DNA of 64,000 bases from Phoronis australis (lineage: Eukaryota; Phoronida; Phoronidae). The stretch covers positions 130,859 through 194,858 of the forward strand of contig NMRA01000136.1 in the NCBI GenBank assembly GCA_002633005.1. The letters are read 5' to 3'. Below are positions 24,801 through 39,800 of the stretch, one piece after another (positions within the stretch are counted from its first letter, which is position 1; each line of letters starts with the position of its first letter). The position numbers and the translations under genes were made by a program. The notes below the pieces were generated by a model. It was not told the origin of the DNA and made no database searches. It saw nothing but the letters and a program-made list of their open reading frames with translations.

Positions 24801-27800
24801 GAATTTTTTCTAAAATGTGTATTCTTCTGGGTGGGTCTAATTTGGGAAATTCCAAGTTAGATAAACAATTTATGCAACACTGTGCCTATTTTTTTAAAAA
24901 TTTGAATATTAAGTATTCGTTGCGTGGTTAAGCGCATTTGCTCAGTAAAGGGGCCAGCCTCTATTTTTTTTTCTACAATTTATCATCCAGAGCTTGGACT
25001 AGCCTCCGTGGCAATTTGCTTCACGAAATTGATTTTCAAAACAGTTGTAATAAAATTAAATTTTAAGTCTTCCGCTATCTAATGCTAATGAACTTAAACT
25101 ACTACTCGCAGGCAAATCCATGTCACTGTGATGTCAAAAATGTTGAAGTTTACTATTTAATGAATTTCATTATTCAATAATTAATGTATAATTGTCAAGT
25201 TTCCAGAAAATACAGGTAATTCGGCTCGTCATCGACTAGGTATATCACAAGAAGCCAGGATTGTGTAGACTGGTCATGCCTGAATACAGATTTCTTCAAC
25301 AGCAGAAAATGCACTTTTCAGAATGTCGTCCATGTTTACCATCTTTATATGGCTTGTAGACAGAATTTTCCAATAATGAAGTTGTTTCAGCAGGCGCACA
25401 TTCACATCAGTCATACAGTACAATTTATCCAAACATGTCAGCTTGTGGCCCACAATCAGCTTAGTCAATCATGACTACCGTTTTTCAAAATATTGTCTGT
25501 TGATAGTTATGGTATAGAAACTAAACATGGCAGTGTTTAAAAGATAATCTTTATAGAAATGAGAAAATGAACTTTGCTTCTGTGCCACATTGTTTCCCTT
25601 ATTGGTGACATTTCCCTACTTTTGGTAGGTCTAATAACTTCCAACTGAGAATAAAATATCATTTGAAGATCAACTTATTCTTTCTAAGCAACTTACAAAA
25701 ATCCTAAGCCCTGAAGTGATAAATATGTAACAAACGATGCAAATTTTCATATTCTAGGTCTCGGAAGTATGGCTCACGGTCTCAAAATATAAATCATCTT
25801 CGAATGCAATCTAATACTCTTCAAGACATTTTCCTTTTAGTCTAAAACTCAGTATTTGTAACACGGCTCTGTAACAAAGTGCCCACTTTAGATCACTGAA
25901 ACATGTCGAGAATGCTCCATGAATTTTTAACACTGCTACAAGCTGTTGACATAACACCAAACAATTTCTACATTGACTTGCACACTCAGAGGCACTTAAG
26001 CGAAATCTATTAATCATCAGGATATTTGTCTCAAAGCCATAGAATTAATAATTCAGACTAGAATCAGGAAGTCAACCACAAAGTCAGTGATGTAAGGGCA
26101 GGGTTCAATATGTAGCATGGATCTCCTTGCTGTATCAGCAGAATTTATATGAGTATATTGAAATAGACACTTAATTATTTAATTACAAGTTTTAGTAACG
26201 AAGTAAGAAACAGATTTAATTAACAAACTACGTAGTTCGTTGAATGTACAATGAGTGCCTTGCCTCTATAAAGACCATTAGCAAAGCTGAAATGCATTGC
26301 TTGCTACAACAGCGTTTTAAGCTTGACAACTCAACAAATAGTCTATTGTACACATGTGTCAATTGGATAAGATGACAAATGAGATAGTTGTGAAAAAATC
26401 CATTTCACTAGGAGTCAAAGCAGAGAATGCGGAATTTAACAAAAGCAAACAAATAACTTACAAAATATTTATGCCTTGGAAATTAAATCACAAGCCAAAA
26501 AATACCAAAATGAACTGTGAGATGTAAAACACAACACATAATTACATGCCCGACACCGTGTTGAAAAGCACCTAACTGTGTCAGAAAATTAGCCATGGTT
26601 CGACTGACTCATTGCGGATGAAGAGCATTCGTAGCCTGTGGGCAAGCATATCGAGTGCGGTCATGCGGCCTCACTCTAGTGATCAATATGCAGAAGAAAT
26701 GATCGCGGCGATTATCACGTTCCGCTGAAAAACGAAATTAAGTTCGGATCGGCATGCAACACCAGCGAAGTTAATCAAGAAAATCTCCAATTAAGCGGGC
26801 GAAAAGTCTTTTGATCATGAAGTATTCATGTTGAAGTGAGTTAAACAGGCTTTAATCTCCTGGTGATGATGGTATAAACCTCTGAGTTAAGCCCTGACAA
26901 TGTGTTAATTAAGTATAGACGGCTATAATACTTTCTACAGATAACAACACAAGGGCAGGTAAGAACAATGCAGGAATTTGAGGTAGGCACTTGAACTGAA
27001 TCCAAGAAATATCAGACTGATGGTTCAGAGTTACCAAAATTTCCACACAAAACTGATTTTTTTCTGTGGTTCAAAACTTTGTTTCAGAAACGACTACATC
27101 TTCCAAAAGTTTATATTGCTTGAACAGCACAAGCAACCCAAACTTATCAGAGCAAAATTCAAACTCGATATTTCTGACCGTGATATGAGTCTATTTCAAT
27201 TAACAACAGAACACCAAATTTGAAAATGGCATAAGTACACATTGGCTGTGTCTTGAGTTGATAACGGAAATGGAATCACATCATTGTGAGGAATAATATG
27301 AGATCGATACACGACAGTAAAAGGCGTAATTCAAATTTTGCTTTTAGCCAGCAAATTGGGATGAAATGCAGGTTTAACATGTATTATTCGCAAGGTTGGA
27401 GCTCGTTCTACCATAACTAAAGTTTACAAAGTAGTTTACCTTAATAAAAATGATTTATTTTTTATCTTTACCTACCCACGTTCTGTTATGCTCAGCTTGA
27501 ATACTTATCAGCTGATTTTTAATTTTAATTCACGGACATTGTAATTTGTTACCATTAAGTCTCACGAGTTTAAGACAAAATATGGCAGACAAGTGAAATT
27601 TTATATTCAAATTTTTTTCGTAAAAATGTAGCAGCAAGACAGTGCTTTCTCATGTTGTAGTTCTGTACCATAAGTACTGACAGACATTGCTTTTGAACAA
27701 GTATGGGTATTCACAACAATGTAGAGAGACCATGGAAATGAAAAAGGGAAATTTAAATGAAAAAGGGCAAATTCGGCAATTACTCTTGTCCGAAATTGGT

Positions 27801-30800
27801 GATATTTTACTGTACTGTTTAAAAATGCCTCCAATGAACAACAAAAAATGTGTCAGTGAGTGTCTACTGTATCATTTATGAAAATAAATCTGACCATTGT
27901 TTAGTCAACACCACCTGAGAGCTTGGATGCACTATGCTAGTGACAATATAAATGATTCCATTTACTAACTTTACTTGTTAATGTTAACATAACAGAAGGT
28001 ATAAATCAGAATAAATCAAGTTGAAGAAACCACATACGCTGTATGGTATTGCGACAGATATAGGGAGCAGTGCTTCTTAATAAAACTGTATACATTGAGA
28101 AAAACGGTGTTTAGAAGGAGTAAGTTCTGAGCCAAGATGTCAAATTTGTTTCTTTCCAGTTCAGTCACCGGGTTAAGGTGCTCGAATTTTTATCAGCCCA
28201 CTAATATAAAAAACAAAAATCTCTCTAAATGGGTTCGTGCAGAAATTAACGTCTTTGAGCTAGCTATTTTTGTTTTCCTTTTGCATTTAAATTTGAAAGC
28301 CAGCGATCTGAGACATGCATGTCACCTTGCTATCTTGTAACCCATCAGCACACAGGTGCGTGCAAATGTCGAGAATACAACAAAAACAAGTCTAAAGTGA
28401 AATTTGCACTTAAGTGGTTTATGTAGTTATCGTGTTTCCACCTTTTCCTTCCTGTTACATAAATTCCTATTTAGCAATGTTACCTTCAGCTTTTATTTAT
28501 TTAAAGTTGATGAGAAATGTAACAAAAACTGCCCTTGGCATTTTGTCAGACAACCTTAACTACTCACTTATAGGATATCAGCTCTCATTCACATCCTTTC
28601 CATGGAATTAGCCCTAATTGAAAACCATGATACCTTGATAGAATGTAGATGCAAAAATCACCCTCAGGCCGTAGAAAGTCATTATTGACAAAGCTGGTCG
28701 CTATACTAAACAGGAAAGGAAATCGGCTGAAGGAAGCTTGAAAATCTTCCATGCGTTAAACGTTGTATTTCGATCTGACCAATTTGTAACTGCTTTTTAA
28801 TAGACGGCACCCGATTATATTCGCTAGACACCATTAAAAGTAAGTTCCGATGATAGGTCACGGAAAGGTTACCGCCTAGGGCGATAGGGTGTGCAGTCAG
28901 TGTAAGAAGTTGGAAATGATGCTTCAAGGTAAATGATGTGACAAAAAAATTTGCCCTAAGCTGTTTGTGGGTCAGTTACTGGCATTGCTGCAGTTGTTGA
29001 CGTATATGCCTTTGAAGTAGTGAGACATGAGGTTTCACCCTGCAGAGCCAGGTCCAGTGCCAAGGTAAGGATCATTAGCAAACAAACACAATCTAGGCAA
29101 AATGTAGGTAACTACTAGAACATCCGATAGTGGTCTATATAGTGTCTATAAAGCTTGAATTGAGTTTTAGGATTAGACATGTCCATACGAAAGTATATGG
29201 TTGTTTAAAGAAGACTAAAATAAAATAACATTAAAGGTACATTTAAACAACCGTTTGCGTTTACTATCACTAACTCTTGCATTTATTGTATTTGATTTCC
29301 ACATGGAGTACCGAGTGCGTGGTTTTCAACTGATGAAATGCAAAGTGTTCAGCATTACTTCAATGTTTTGTTCCAATTAGGGAAGTGCAACACAAATTGA
29401 AGATTTTTAGCAGCTCTACAAAATACAAACACCAGTAAAACAAAATTAACCATGACTGCTTCAAAATCAAACAAAGTGTAAAGTAATGCATCAGGCAAAA
29501 TATGACCGGGTTGTGTTGTTCACCGTATAAACAGTGCAAAATATGATTGGGTTATGTTGCTCACCGCATAAACAGTGCAAAATATGACTGGGTTGTGTTG
29601 CTCACCGTATAAACAGTGCAAAATAAGACTGGGTTGTATTGCTCACCGTATAAATAGTGCAAAATATGACCGGGTTGTGTTTCTCACAGTATAAAAAGCG
29701 CAAAATATGACAGGGTTGTGTTGCCCACAGTAGAAACAGTGCATAATTTCAGGGATTTATAAAAGAAAGATTCAGAGGAAGCTTCGTAGATTAAAACACT
29801 GGAACTTATTTGAGATATTATGCATAGCACTAACAGCCATAACACTACAGCTCTGTTGGTAGACTTTCAAAAAGTCTTTGATTGTGTGTCATGTAATTTT
29901 ATTTAAATTTCATCATTTTTCAATGGTCAGTTGCTCATTTAAGTATTTTAGCATGTTTTAAATTTGAAGTCAGATCTCATTTGTGCATATGTGTGCTTGT
30001 GTGTCTGTCTGTGCGAGCGCGCGCGTGTGTGTGTCTGTTTGTCTGTCTGTGTCTGTGTGCGTGTGCGTGCGTGCGTGCATGTGTCAAATTAGTTGCATTA
30101 TTCCGTTATACATGTTTTAGTGCTAATAAAGCAATATTAATTCTAACCTAACATAACCTCATATGCAAATGCTCTTTTAGTTGATCACAGGTTGATGATA
30201 ACATAGAAATATCCAAAAAGTACAAAATCAAAGATAGAGATTTATGACTATGACACATACCGTATAGTGGTTCAAGACCCTGATGCTGTGTCCAAAGACA
30301 GGTGGGTACGTCACAGAGCCTCAGGTAGAAGGCGTACCCAGACAGTCATAATTTACATTTAAATAGAACTATTTAGGTAACTCAGTGATGAAACAGCGCC
30401 AGTCAGGAGACACTATGATCAAATAGGGGTTCCCTAGAACAACCAATCAAAACAATTGGGATGACAAGAAATCTGAAGTAAAAAGTTTAATGGCCTTCTA
30501 TCACCAAAGTAAATCCGGCACTCGTGACATGAACTGTGAAGTTAACTAGAACTTTTCCATTAGCTTTGGTAGTTAACAGAAATCGAAATTATCACTAGAT
30601 GGTGCTATTGTAATCATAGTTATCACAAGGTGACATAATATTAACTTTACCTTTGTCACAGCAGTGACCCCTGCCAATAACTGTGATGGATACCAAAACT
30701 GAGTGATCCTATTGTGACGACGCGTCAATACTTTGTTGTTAACTCCACCAACTTACTACGAAATAAACTTGAACTGCTAATGTTGATCCAAGACTGAATT

Positions 30801-33800
30801 TAATCGTTTCCACTGACCTTAAACTCCAAAGAATCGACATTTGTGGGAAAGGTTTTGTATTTTTTGATTGACGGGCAAGAGTATTTAGTTTTTTATGGAT
30901 GTGACAAACTGGTTCTGGAGAAAATTGTTATGTTTCCATCAATCAAATGTTGGAATATTTTTGCAGCAAGCTAATTCCGAACACCTGTATTACATATTAA
31001 AAAGGTCCACAGCTTTGAAATTTGAGGTCTTTTCCCTTGAATATTCAAATTAAAAACAACCCGGATATCAAAGTGTTTCATTAAATGAGACTTCTATCCT
31101 GTTAGTACATGTTACATCTAATGGAAAGGCATGCTGCATTCCTATATCTGTCGTTGTGCATTCAAGCAGCTAATCTATTCAGTGCTCTGAAACCTGTTCT
31201 GTATTCTTTGAGGTGAAGACATTTAAATTGAGAAACAGAAACATCAGCGATCGAGTGTTCGGCCATTGCCAAGCATAACCAAAAACAAGCATTTGAAAAA
31301 GAAATAAGCAAAATATCAGATAGTTGACGTAAAGCCAAAAGGGTAAAGTCAGAGTTCAAATTTGCATGTGTTTTGCCATAACTGTGCAGTTTTATTGTGA
31401 TCAGCACAAATTCACAAAACACAACCAAACAACCATTGTCCCATGGCCCCCCTATTTTTATAAGACTAAAAACCACAGTTGGTTGTGGTTTGTGGTTTTT
31501 TTGAAAATTGATATGACCATAGTGCAGCATTTTAAGTTGCTCACTTTTCAAAAAAAAAACACTTGAGATGAGCCCACATTTTTTCTCTCTAAATTTAAAC
31601 CACGCCTGGTGAAACTACAATTTGCAAGGCAGTGAGTCATTCAGAACCTTGCTTAATGCGCTAATGTGGCTTCAGAAGAGATAAGTTTGAGACTTTGGCT
31701 CAAATTGATGCAGGCAGGCGTATTTTTGAAGGTGGGTGTTTCAAAATTAGTCACAGACCAGAATCTACTCTGCTTTTTGACCTAATATGAAAATCATTTT
31801 TTCATTTCCAGCTGAAGTCGGTCTCCATGTTTTATTAAAAATTTGCACAATTTCCAATGCAGTCTGGACGTTAGGCGCACAATTTTAGCAACCAAAGTGG
31901 AACTTTCGGTAAAATACACTATCATCGGCTCAGGGGCATCTTAAACAATCTCTATTGTATTTCAGGTGGTATCGTACGAGACTTGAAAAGGACCATGAGT
32001 CCAAACGAACACAGCTACCACCCTCTGGACTGAGAAAGAAAATGTCGGAATCAGGGCACACAACCAAATCAATTACCATGGCAATAGACAAGCAAGCACA
32101 TCAGTCAGCGACCACGCCTTCCTCTCTGTCAGACCTATACTTCACACTCAAGTCAGAACTGGTAAGTGAAGAAGGGAGGCATACAAAAATAGACTACAAC
32201 CAAAAAATCATCCTTATATCATTTCAATCATTGTACAGTAGAAACAGACATCTAGATATTTTATTGGTAGCCTTTTATTTTGGGAAGGTTTTAACAAAAA
32301 CTAAATTTACATATTTAAACAATAAAACTTTATCAAACAAATTCAGGAACAAAATCTCTAAATGGGAAGTATGCATTAACCGAGAAAACCCCCCTTTCAA
32401 ATGCGATATCAAAATGTATTAGCGACCGTTTTTATCTGTACTTTACAGGGTAAAATCCCATTCATTTTGGATATCAGTAATTTACAAAAAAATATCTGCT
32501 TTTTCATCTTCAAGGTCCCCTAGCATTGTTGCAAATGCCAACATTTTTGTTTGAAAATATTGTCTGTGGGTTACTGCAGTACAAAACTTCAACACAGCAA
32601 AGCATTATTGGTGATACGTGTCTTTTATGGAAAATGAGAAAATAAAATTTCACTAGTGCTCCACATATTGCATAATGCATACCATTCAAAAGCAAAGGGC
32701 ACTCCTCAATGACCTTGCTTGCTAATATTGGTATATGACAGCAGTACTTTGGTACAGAATCATTCTTTCAATCCCAGCTATTTTCAGACTTCTCAACTGA
32801 CACCTTTGGGACATTGTTCTGAAAGTCCGCTTAGAAATCGTTGACCTACAAACGAAACATTTTTAGCCACAGCCTCTTTGGGCAACATTACGTATCAAAT
32901 TCAACAATGAAAGCCCGCAAAAATATTTCCATCCCTTACACCAAAATTGATTACAGTCGAATATCCCGGTCTAATTTGCAAAAGTGTCAGCTTAAATATC
33001 AAAGTTGAAAACATTTTCAATACCTAGCCCTCGGCTGAATCCATGCAGGAAGGGAAAAGAATTTTACCCCAGAAGGCAATTTGATTTAATATTTTTTAAA
33101 AGTATCAGCAACTGAGCCAAAATACACAAAAGTAGAAAATTAATGAAAAAACGTTAGAAGTCAATAATGACCTACTGCAGCGTTAAATAATTTTTAATAT
33201 GAATACAGCCTCTGGCTATTTCCTAAACAATAGCCCACATCTTCAATAACCCCATGGTCACTGTGTCAGACTGATGTGTAAGTTCAACAAGCCTGCACAT
33301 ATCATCAAGTCTTATATAAGTGTGTCTCTTCAATAAAGGTTAACTGACATGTCAAATCACCTGCCATCAGAATGAGGGAAACTAGTAATTACAGGAGCTA
33401 GGCTTTTAACACACTGGATCCTGTGGAGACTACACTGTTCTAGACAATGTGCCTGGCTGCATTCATCAACCACCCAAAAAGAATGCTGGGGTGGCTTTCA
33501 AAGCCTCACAATTAACTTGAGATGCGTATTAGCAGTTCAAGTAACCAGCTCAACTATACTCGTACACTGAAAATGCACCTAAGTTGTACTTTTTCGATTT
33601 TCAGTTGCTCTCCATAAAAGAAGATCTTGAGTTGAAGATTGAAATTGAGGCTTTGAAACAGCAATTTTTAGAGGCATCCTTGGTTCTTGCGCAGTACGAA
33701 GGTGTAGACACACATGACTTGGATATTGACAAAGAGACACGTGAACGATGCTCGCTGACCAAGCACATTAAGACCCGTTTTACTAAACAGTCTGTGATAC

Positions 33801-36800
33801 AGAGAAGCCCGAGTCCGATGCTTGGACGTTCAGCTAGCCGTAGCTCAAGTTTCAGATCTCACGGGAAACACACGCACGAGCATTACTACAACACAAAGGA
33901 ACTGAGTGCTCGGATTCGTAACCACTTGTCACCAGGTGGTGCTAGCAGCACTAATGGCAACAGTGATAAACATGCTGCGAATGTCCATTCGAGAAGTGGT
34001 GCCGATACGGACAGTGCGAAAGCTCTTGAGAATTCACAATCATTCACTCGTGTCCCTGAAAGGGGCACCATAACTAACAGAGACAGACTGCATATACCTG
34101 ATGGCCAGGATTACATCACAACCATAGACAGCAATGCCCAAGGAGATGTTAGTTATGCTAATGTGGAGAAACTTACCGTGCCCAACATATATCGTAGGGA
34201 CGTTTTGCAAAATAACAGGAGTAAGATGAATAACATTTGTGATGACAAAGACACAGACCATCAGAGACGTCTGCTTCCACAACAAATCATCAAGAACAGG
34301 ACACGTGATGATGAAAGTTTTCCTGTAAACGACATTGGTAATGTCATGCCCGACAAACCCATGTCACACACTGGTCAAGCAGAAACATTGCAAACACGAA
34401 AGACAGGGAAATCACACCAAAAATGTGTCGCATGCACAGTGAGTGACCCATTACGCACTCCGACTAATACAGTGAAAACGCATCAACCGTATTTAAGCCA
34501 GCTTGCCCAAATGATGATGCCACGGCGTGGGTCAGTACATGAATTGTTACAAGCAAAGTCTAGCCCAGAGAACAATGGTGTTTTAGTGCTATATGACAAC
34601 CAATCAGATTCTAGGGAGAATGCTTTGTCAGAAAAATCAAACAGTTCATCTTCAAACAGTGATATTAATGAAGACACAACCATTCAACTAGATCAGGTGT
34701 CATCCGAGAGTGACAGTGAATCTCGAATGTTGGAATACAATGACCATGTGACGAGTCCAATCGTTGGTGGCCAGGAAAAAAACTATTCCTCTAACGAGAA
34801 CAGTTTCAATATTGACTCAAATAACACAAGTTTCTCGACCAACCATGAAGTGGCACGGATCATGGGCGCAATAAACGAATCTCAAAATTCCCAGAATTCT
34901 AGTCTTTGTCACCAGACCGGCGTCGACAGTTCAGGGACTTCACTGAGTATTCTGGATTATGAACAGCTTGTGCTACAAAACCGGAGTTCCGAGGATGAAG
35001 AAAGTGGTATAGAGGCTGGACAAAAACTGCCAGTGCCATCAAGCACATCACTGAACTCACAACCTCACAATGAAATCAAAAACTCAGCTGAAATTCAGGA
35101 GATAAGAAGCCTCAGTAACATTACAAATACAACAAAGTCCAATCAAAATGAACATGTTCCTCAAATGGTGGCAGGATTTGATTATGACATTCCATCAAAT
35201 TTGGTTAACAATGCTAACATCAGTTTCGAGAATGCGGAGTTGTTTGATTTGGACACTGAAGACATAGACCGCAAAAATTCGCCACCATGCGATGAAACAA
35301 AAAATTTAACCAATAATGAAGAAGAGATAACAAAAAGCGAGCTAAAACTGGACAATGTCAGTTTGTCCACTTGTGAAACTGAGGTTGAATGCTACGATTT
35401 GGACAAAGAATTCCGACCCATTCCATCAGCCAGAACTAACATACACAAGAGCAGTTATGTCAATGCAGAAAACAAGCCAAGGAAAACTAATCGAAAGCAA
35501 ATTTCATCTCGTGTGTCTGCCACACAGGTATCGAGCAGTGACGAATGCAGTGACCCCATGTGGACAATCAGCGAGTTCCGCACGGGAAAAACGGGTCAAG
35601 TACTGAGGAGACTATCTTCATCACGATTTTCTGAAAAATCAAGCTCATTCAGAAGCGAAACACAAAGCTCCGAGACAACTTCAATAGGAGAACCATTTAC
35701 GCACAAGGAATTATCGAAAACAAAATTAGAACCATCTGAAATGAATGCAACTATCCGAACACAAACTTTTAATAAAAATAGTACCTCAAAACCAAAGCCT
35801 GCTCCCCGTAAACTTGGACAGTCAAACATATTAAAAACTCAACACCCCTTAGAAACGACTACCAAGACTACCTCTAATTTGAATTTGGAACAGCTAAAGT
35901 CTAAACAGCCAACTAATGGACTAAGTCGCATATCTGACAATGTGGACACAGCGACTAAGACTACCTCTAGATTGACTTTAGATTCAAAAATGTCTAAACA
36001 GCCACCCAATGGACCTAACCACCATCGTACGTCGGGGCTGAGAGAAGAGCGAGAATGTCACAGCAGTACGTCAGATCTGTCAACTGCCGACAATGAAAGT
36101 GTTTACACATGGACAATACAAGATGATTCTGACTATCAGAATATCGAAGACACGTTTGAGGAGAACTTTCAACGGATCCACCGTGTCGAGAAAGACTTCC
36201 GCCGGAGCACAGCCCAGAGCCGCGTGGATCGACTACTCCAACAGAACATTTGTCCTGATCACGAACTCCATATGGCATTAGGAGAGCCATGCACATTCCT
36301 GATGGGCTCTGATGCCATCTTGTCATTACTACCAGAGGAGACGGAAGAGCTTGCTGCTCTTTCTGGAGAATCGTCACAACTGTGGGATGATGATGGTGGC
36401 TCACAGGTGACCGCATTTAGTGACTCAGAGTTGTTCAGCGATGACGATATGGAGCTGATCAAACTTGCTCGACGTCGGAGACCTTCGTCACATGACTACA
36501 CATCACGAAGTCCTCAGTCCTACAGCAGTGGTCAGTCTTCCAGCGGAGTTCAGTCATCAGCCGCCTTCAATGACGCCATGATGGTAGATTCGTCGCTGGA
36601 GGCACACCGCAGCTCTCTGGCAGACCTACGTGCAGTGCAAACAGACTCCAGCCCCGGCAGTGTGACCCTCGCTGTGCCCATGAACTCTCCCAGGGTCAGT
36701 GACTCGGGTAATGCCAGTACATCATCTAGTGGAATATTCAAGAACAAGGCAAAGCTGCCAAAACAGTCGACGCCAAAGAAGACCAAGAAGATCAGGTTCC

Positions 36801-39800
36801 AGAGTCCCGAAAGAGAAGAGAAGAAAACACCAAAGAAGGATAAACCAAAGAAAGAAATGGCCGCCAAGAAGGCCAAGCCATTGAAAAAAGATGCGAAGAG
36901 TACAAAACAAGAGGCCAAGAAAGATTTGAGTAAGAAGATTAACAAAAATCCAGATGTTAATGATAATGGAGGAATATGGATGGGAGATGAGGATAAATTT
37001 GGAGGAGTGTACATGGGAGATGATAACGATGACGGCCAATCAGATGTCAGATATGGAGGTGTATACCTCGGAGATGACAGCTGTAAGAACCAATCAAAAA
37101 TAGCTAATAATAACTACAAGCCCAGTATGCATGAGAGCAATCAAAGAAATGTGAACAGTGACATCTATAGGCAGGAGGACGTAGAAATGCAGCAGAGAGA
37201 CAAGAAGAGATTGCTGAAGCAGAAATTGCGACAGTTTACCAATGTGTTCTCTAAAAATGACCATGAAGCAGATGTTGATCTGAGAACTATGGGATTGTTA
37301 TAGACAAAATCAAAAGGATCCATACTTGGGCTGAGGTCTAATGTTCCAACTTGGACTCCAAATCATTTTTATTCTACTTTGGTAGGAAATCACGATGTGT
37401 AACAATGATTGAGTGTTAGAGTATATGTATTCTCCTTAAAGCATATCAGTTTCTAGTCCAATCTGAGCTATTGGCTCGAATTCAAAATTAAGATTTCGAG
37501 TTCACACTTAAGTTTAGGAGCTTTAACGCTGAGGGCCATAAAACGCAAGCGCGGATTAAACATTCTTGCATGTAAACCATAATGCACTCTAGCTCGAGGT
37601 AGAACTAAAAATGTCAAAAAATATTTCAAGCTAGAAGATTAGACCCCAGGCCTTGGAACAATTCCAACCTCATAAGATGAAAATCAATGTGTATCTAATT
37701 AGCTCTACTACACAGGTCTTCAGAAAATTTGAACTAAGACTAGTCAAGTCTTCAGAACTTGACTAGGTGTAAGTGACACATCCGTCTCGAAATGACTGCA
37801 CAAAACAATCAATAATTTTTTAATGCTTTACGAAGATTTGATGGACACAATTTTTAAAGCCCCATGCAGCGTTAGCTTTAAAAAAATATTGTTCTCGATC
37901 ATGTTTTGCAGTCTAACCATTTGTTTTGGTTCTCTCATCTGGCGAGTTTGTGTTCCTGACTACAAAGGATAACACAATAGACAGAACAGAGTTCATCTGG
38001 CGGCTTGAAGAAGAACATTGACTACCACCAACTTGATTTATCCTAGTTATAAGTTTACAACTGATTTATCCTAGTTATAAGTTTACAACTGGTTTAATTA
38101 GTGCTCTGTGAGAGTTGATTACTTTCAGTTACTTCTTAACAACACAATTTGAGCCATTAACAGTATTCATTTTGGTTACGCAACCTGCATCGCCCAATCT
38201 ATGGTAAAGCATTACAAAGGTTAAGCATCGCATAAGCGTCACTGAGATGACCTACATACCTCAGACTCTTAGGTACATTTGAGCTAAAACAGTATTTTTC
38301 CAAAAGAAATCCGCCATTAAAACATAAATTATGTGAAATGGTTAATAGCATTCAATATAGTACAAGCATCTGCTATTACAAGCCAATATCTTGCCATAAA
38401 AATGCTTGTATCCACATTTGACATTGAAAGCAATTACCTGATGGCTGGTTAATGAAACCTGTATACCCTAGAGTCATAGATAGTTTGATTACCTGGTGCT
38501 ACCGAGTGAATGAGCTCCTATTATTTATTTGATATGTTTGTGTACAACAGAAATCTTGTGTCAGAAGGTTTTTAAGATTTTGCGATTAAAACATCTTGGA
38601 AAATGTTTTTGAAGTCCGTTATTCTTTTAATCTTAAACTTGTTCATTTTTAGCATTAAGTATCATCATCCAATCTAAAACTAAATAATCTTGAGTGCAAA
38701 CAATCCAAAAACTACTTCTTAAATTCAACTCTTCTGTTTTACTCATGGTGTGATTGATCTAGTTTTCGAAATTCAGTGCCGCCAACACACTACTGAGCTT
38801 AGAGAGACAAGCGTCCCATTCAGGTTCTAAATAATCCACTTTGTCTAAATTGTAACCCACTTTACTACAGCGAAACTTTATCATCATGACGAACGGCGAA
38901 CCAACCTTGGCTTATCTACGGAAAATCCCGGTAACTACCTCTACCACACATCAATTAAGACATAAGACACAATGGGAAATGGATTCACAAGTTCATATAT
39001 CTATCTTTTGTAGTCGTTACCTTGAGAGATTTCTGAGCACTGACAAACTGTCTCGGAGTTCATGAAATAGTTATTCAATGGCACTTTTCATATTTCCCAA
39101 TTTAATGATGCCAAGTGAGAAGCAACCCTCCATATTTTGAATAAAAGCCAGCCATCCATTTACACTCATGTGACAATCAAATTTACAGCATATGTCATAA
39201 AATATTGCTTTAATGCAGACATGTAGTCGTTGTATGAGTGCAACAGCAGTATAGCTAGACTCAATGAGAAGTACACAGAGATATCTAACATATGTCCAAG
39301 GAATAAGCGAACAAGCAGCATGCAGCAGAAAGCCAAACAAACTTGTTTAAAATCACATTTATGAAACAATATTCTGGTTCTACCTAATTTCCGAACACCC
39401 GTGCGTTTAAATGGCAGTAGAAAGTGAAGCTTAGGACTATTATGGCTATTATGCACACATTTGTGAGGTTCTTTGATAGTACAACTTGTGCCCTCTTTGG
39501 GCCAAAAATAACGGAATGGAGAGGAACAAAGGTGAGGGCACAATAGTGACCAACACCATCAGTGACCACGACAGAAATAAGATGTTCAAACAAAACCAGA
39601 AAGAAATGAGAAACACCACATATCACCTGAAAATACAACAAACGAGACTCCACAGGTCTCAACAAATGTTTCGAGTACTCACCGGTATTAAAAACTCTTT
39701 GTACTTCTCATATAGTCTGTATCTCTTTTCTGGGTTGTCCGGATGTAGAGACTTCTGAGTGAGCTTTCGAAGCATCTCCTTTTTCAACTCCATTCCAAAT

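Noticed and set aside
26610-26810. Short open frames in the CpG-rich block read as a gene
   Set aside because: None has both a start and a usable donor, and none shows a known motif. Reported only as a possible promoter.
28994-29064. Possible + strand exon ([16 protein letters not shown] between GCTGCAG and GTAAGG)
   Set aside because: It has good splice sites and an open frame, but it exits in phase 0 while the next known exon at 31966 needs phase 2, and the peptide is not recognisable. It could only be kept if another exon lies between.
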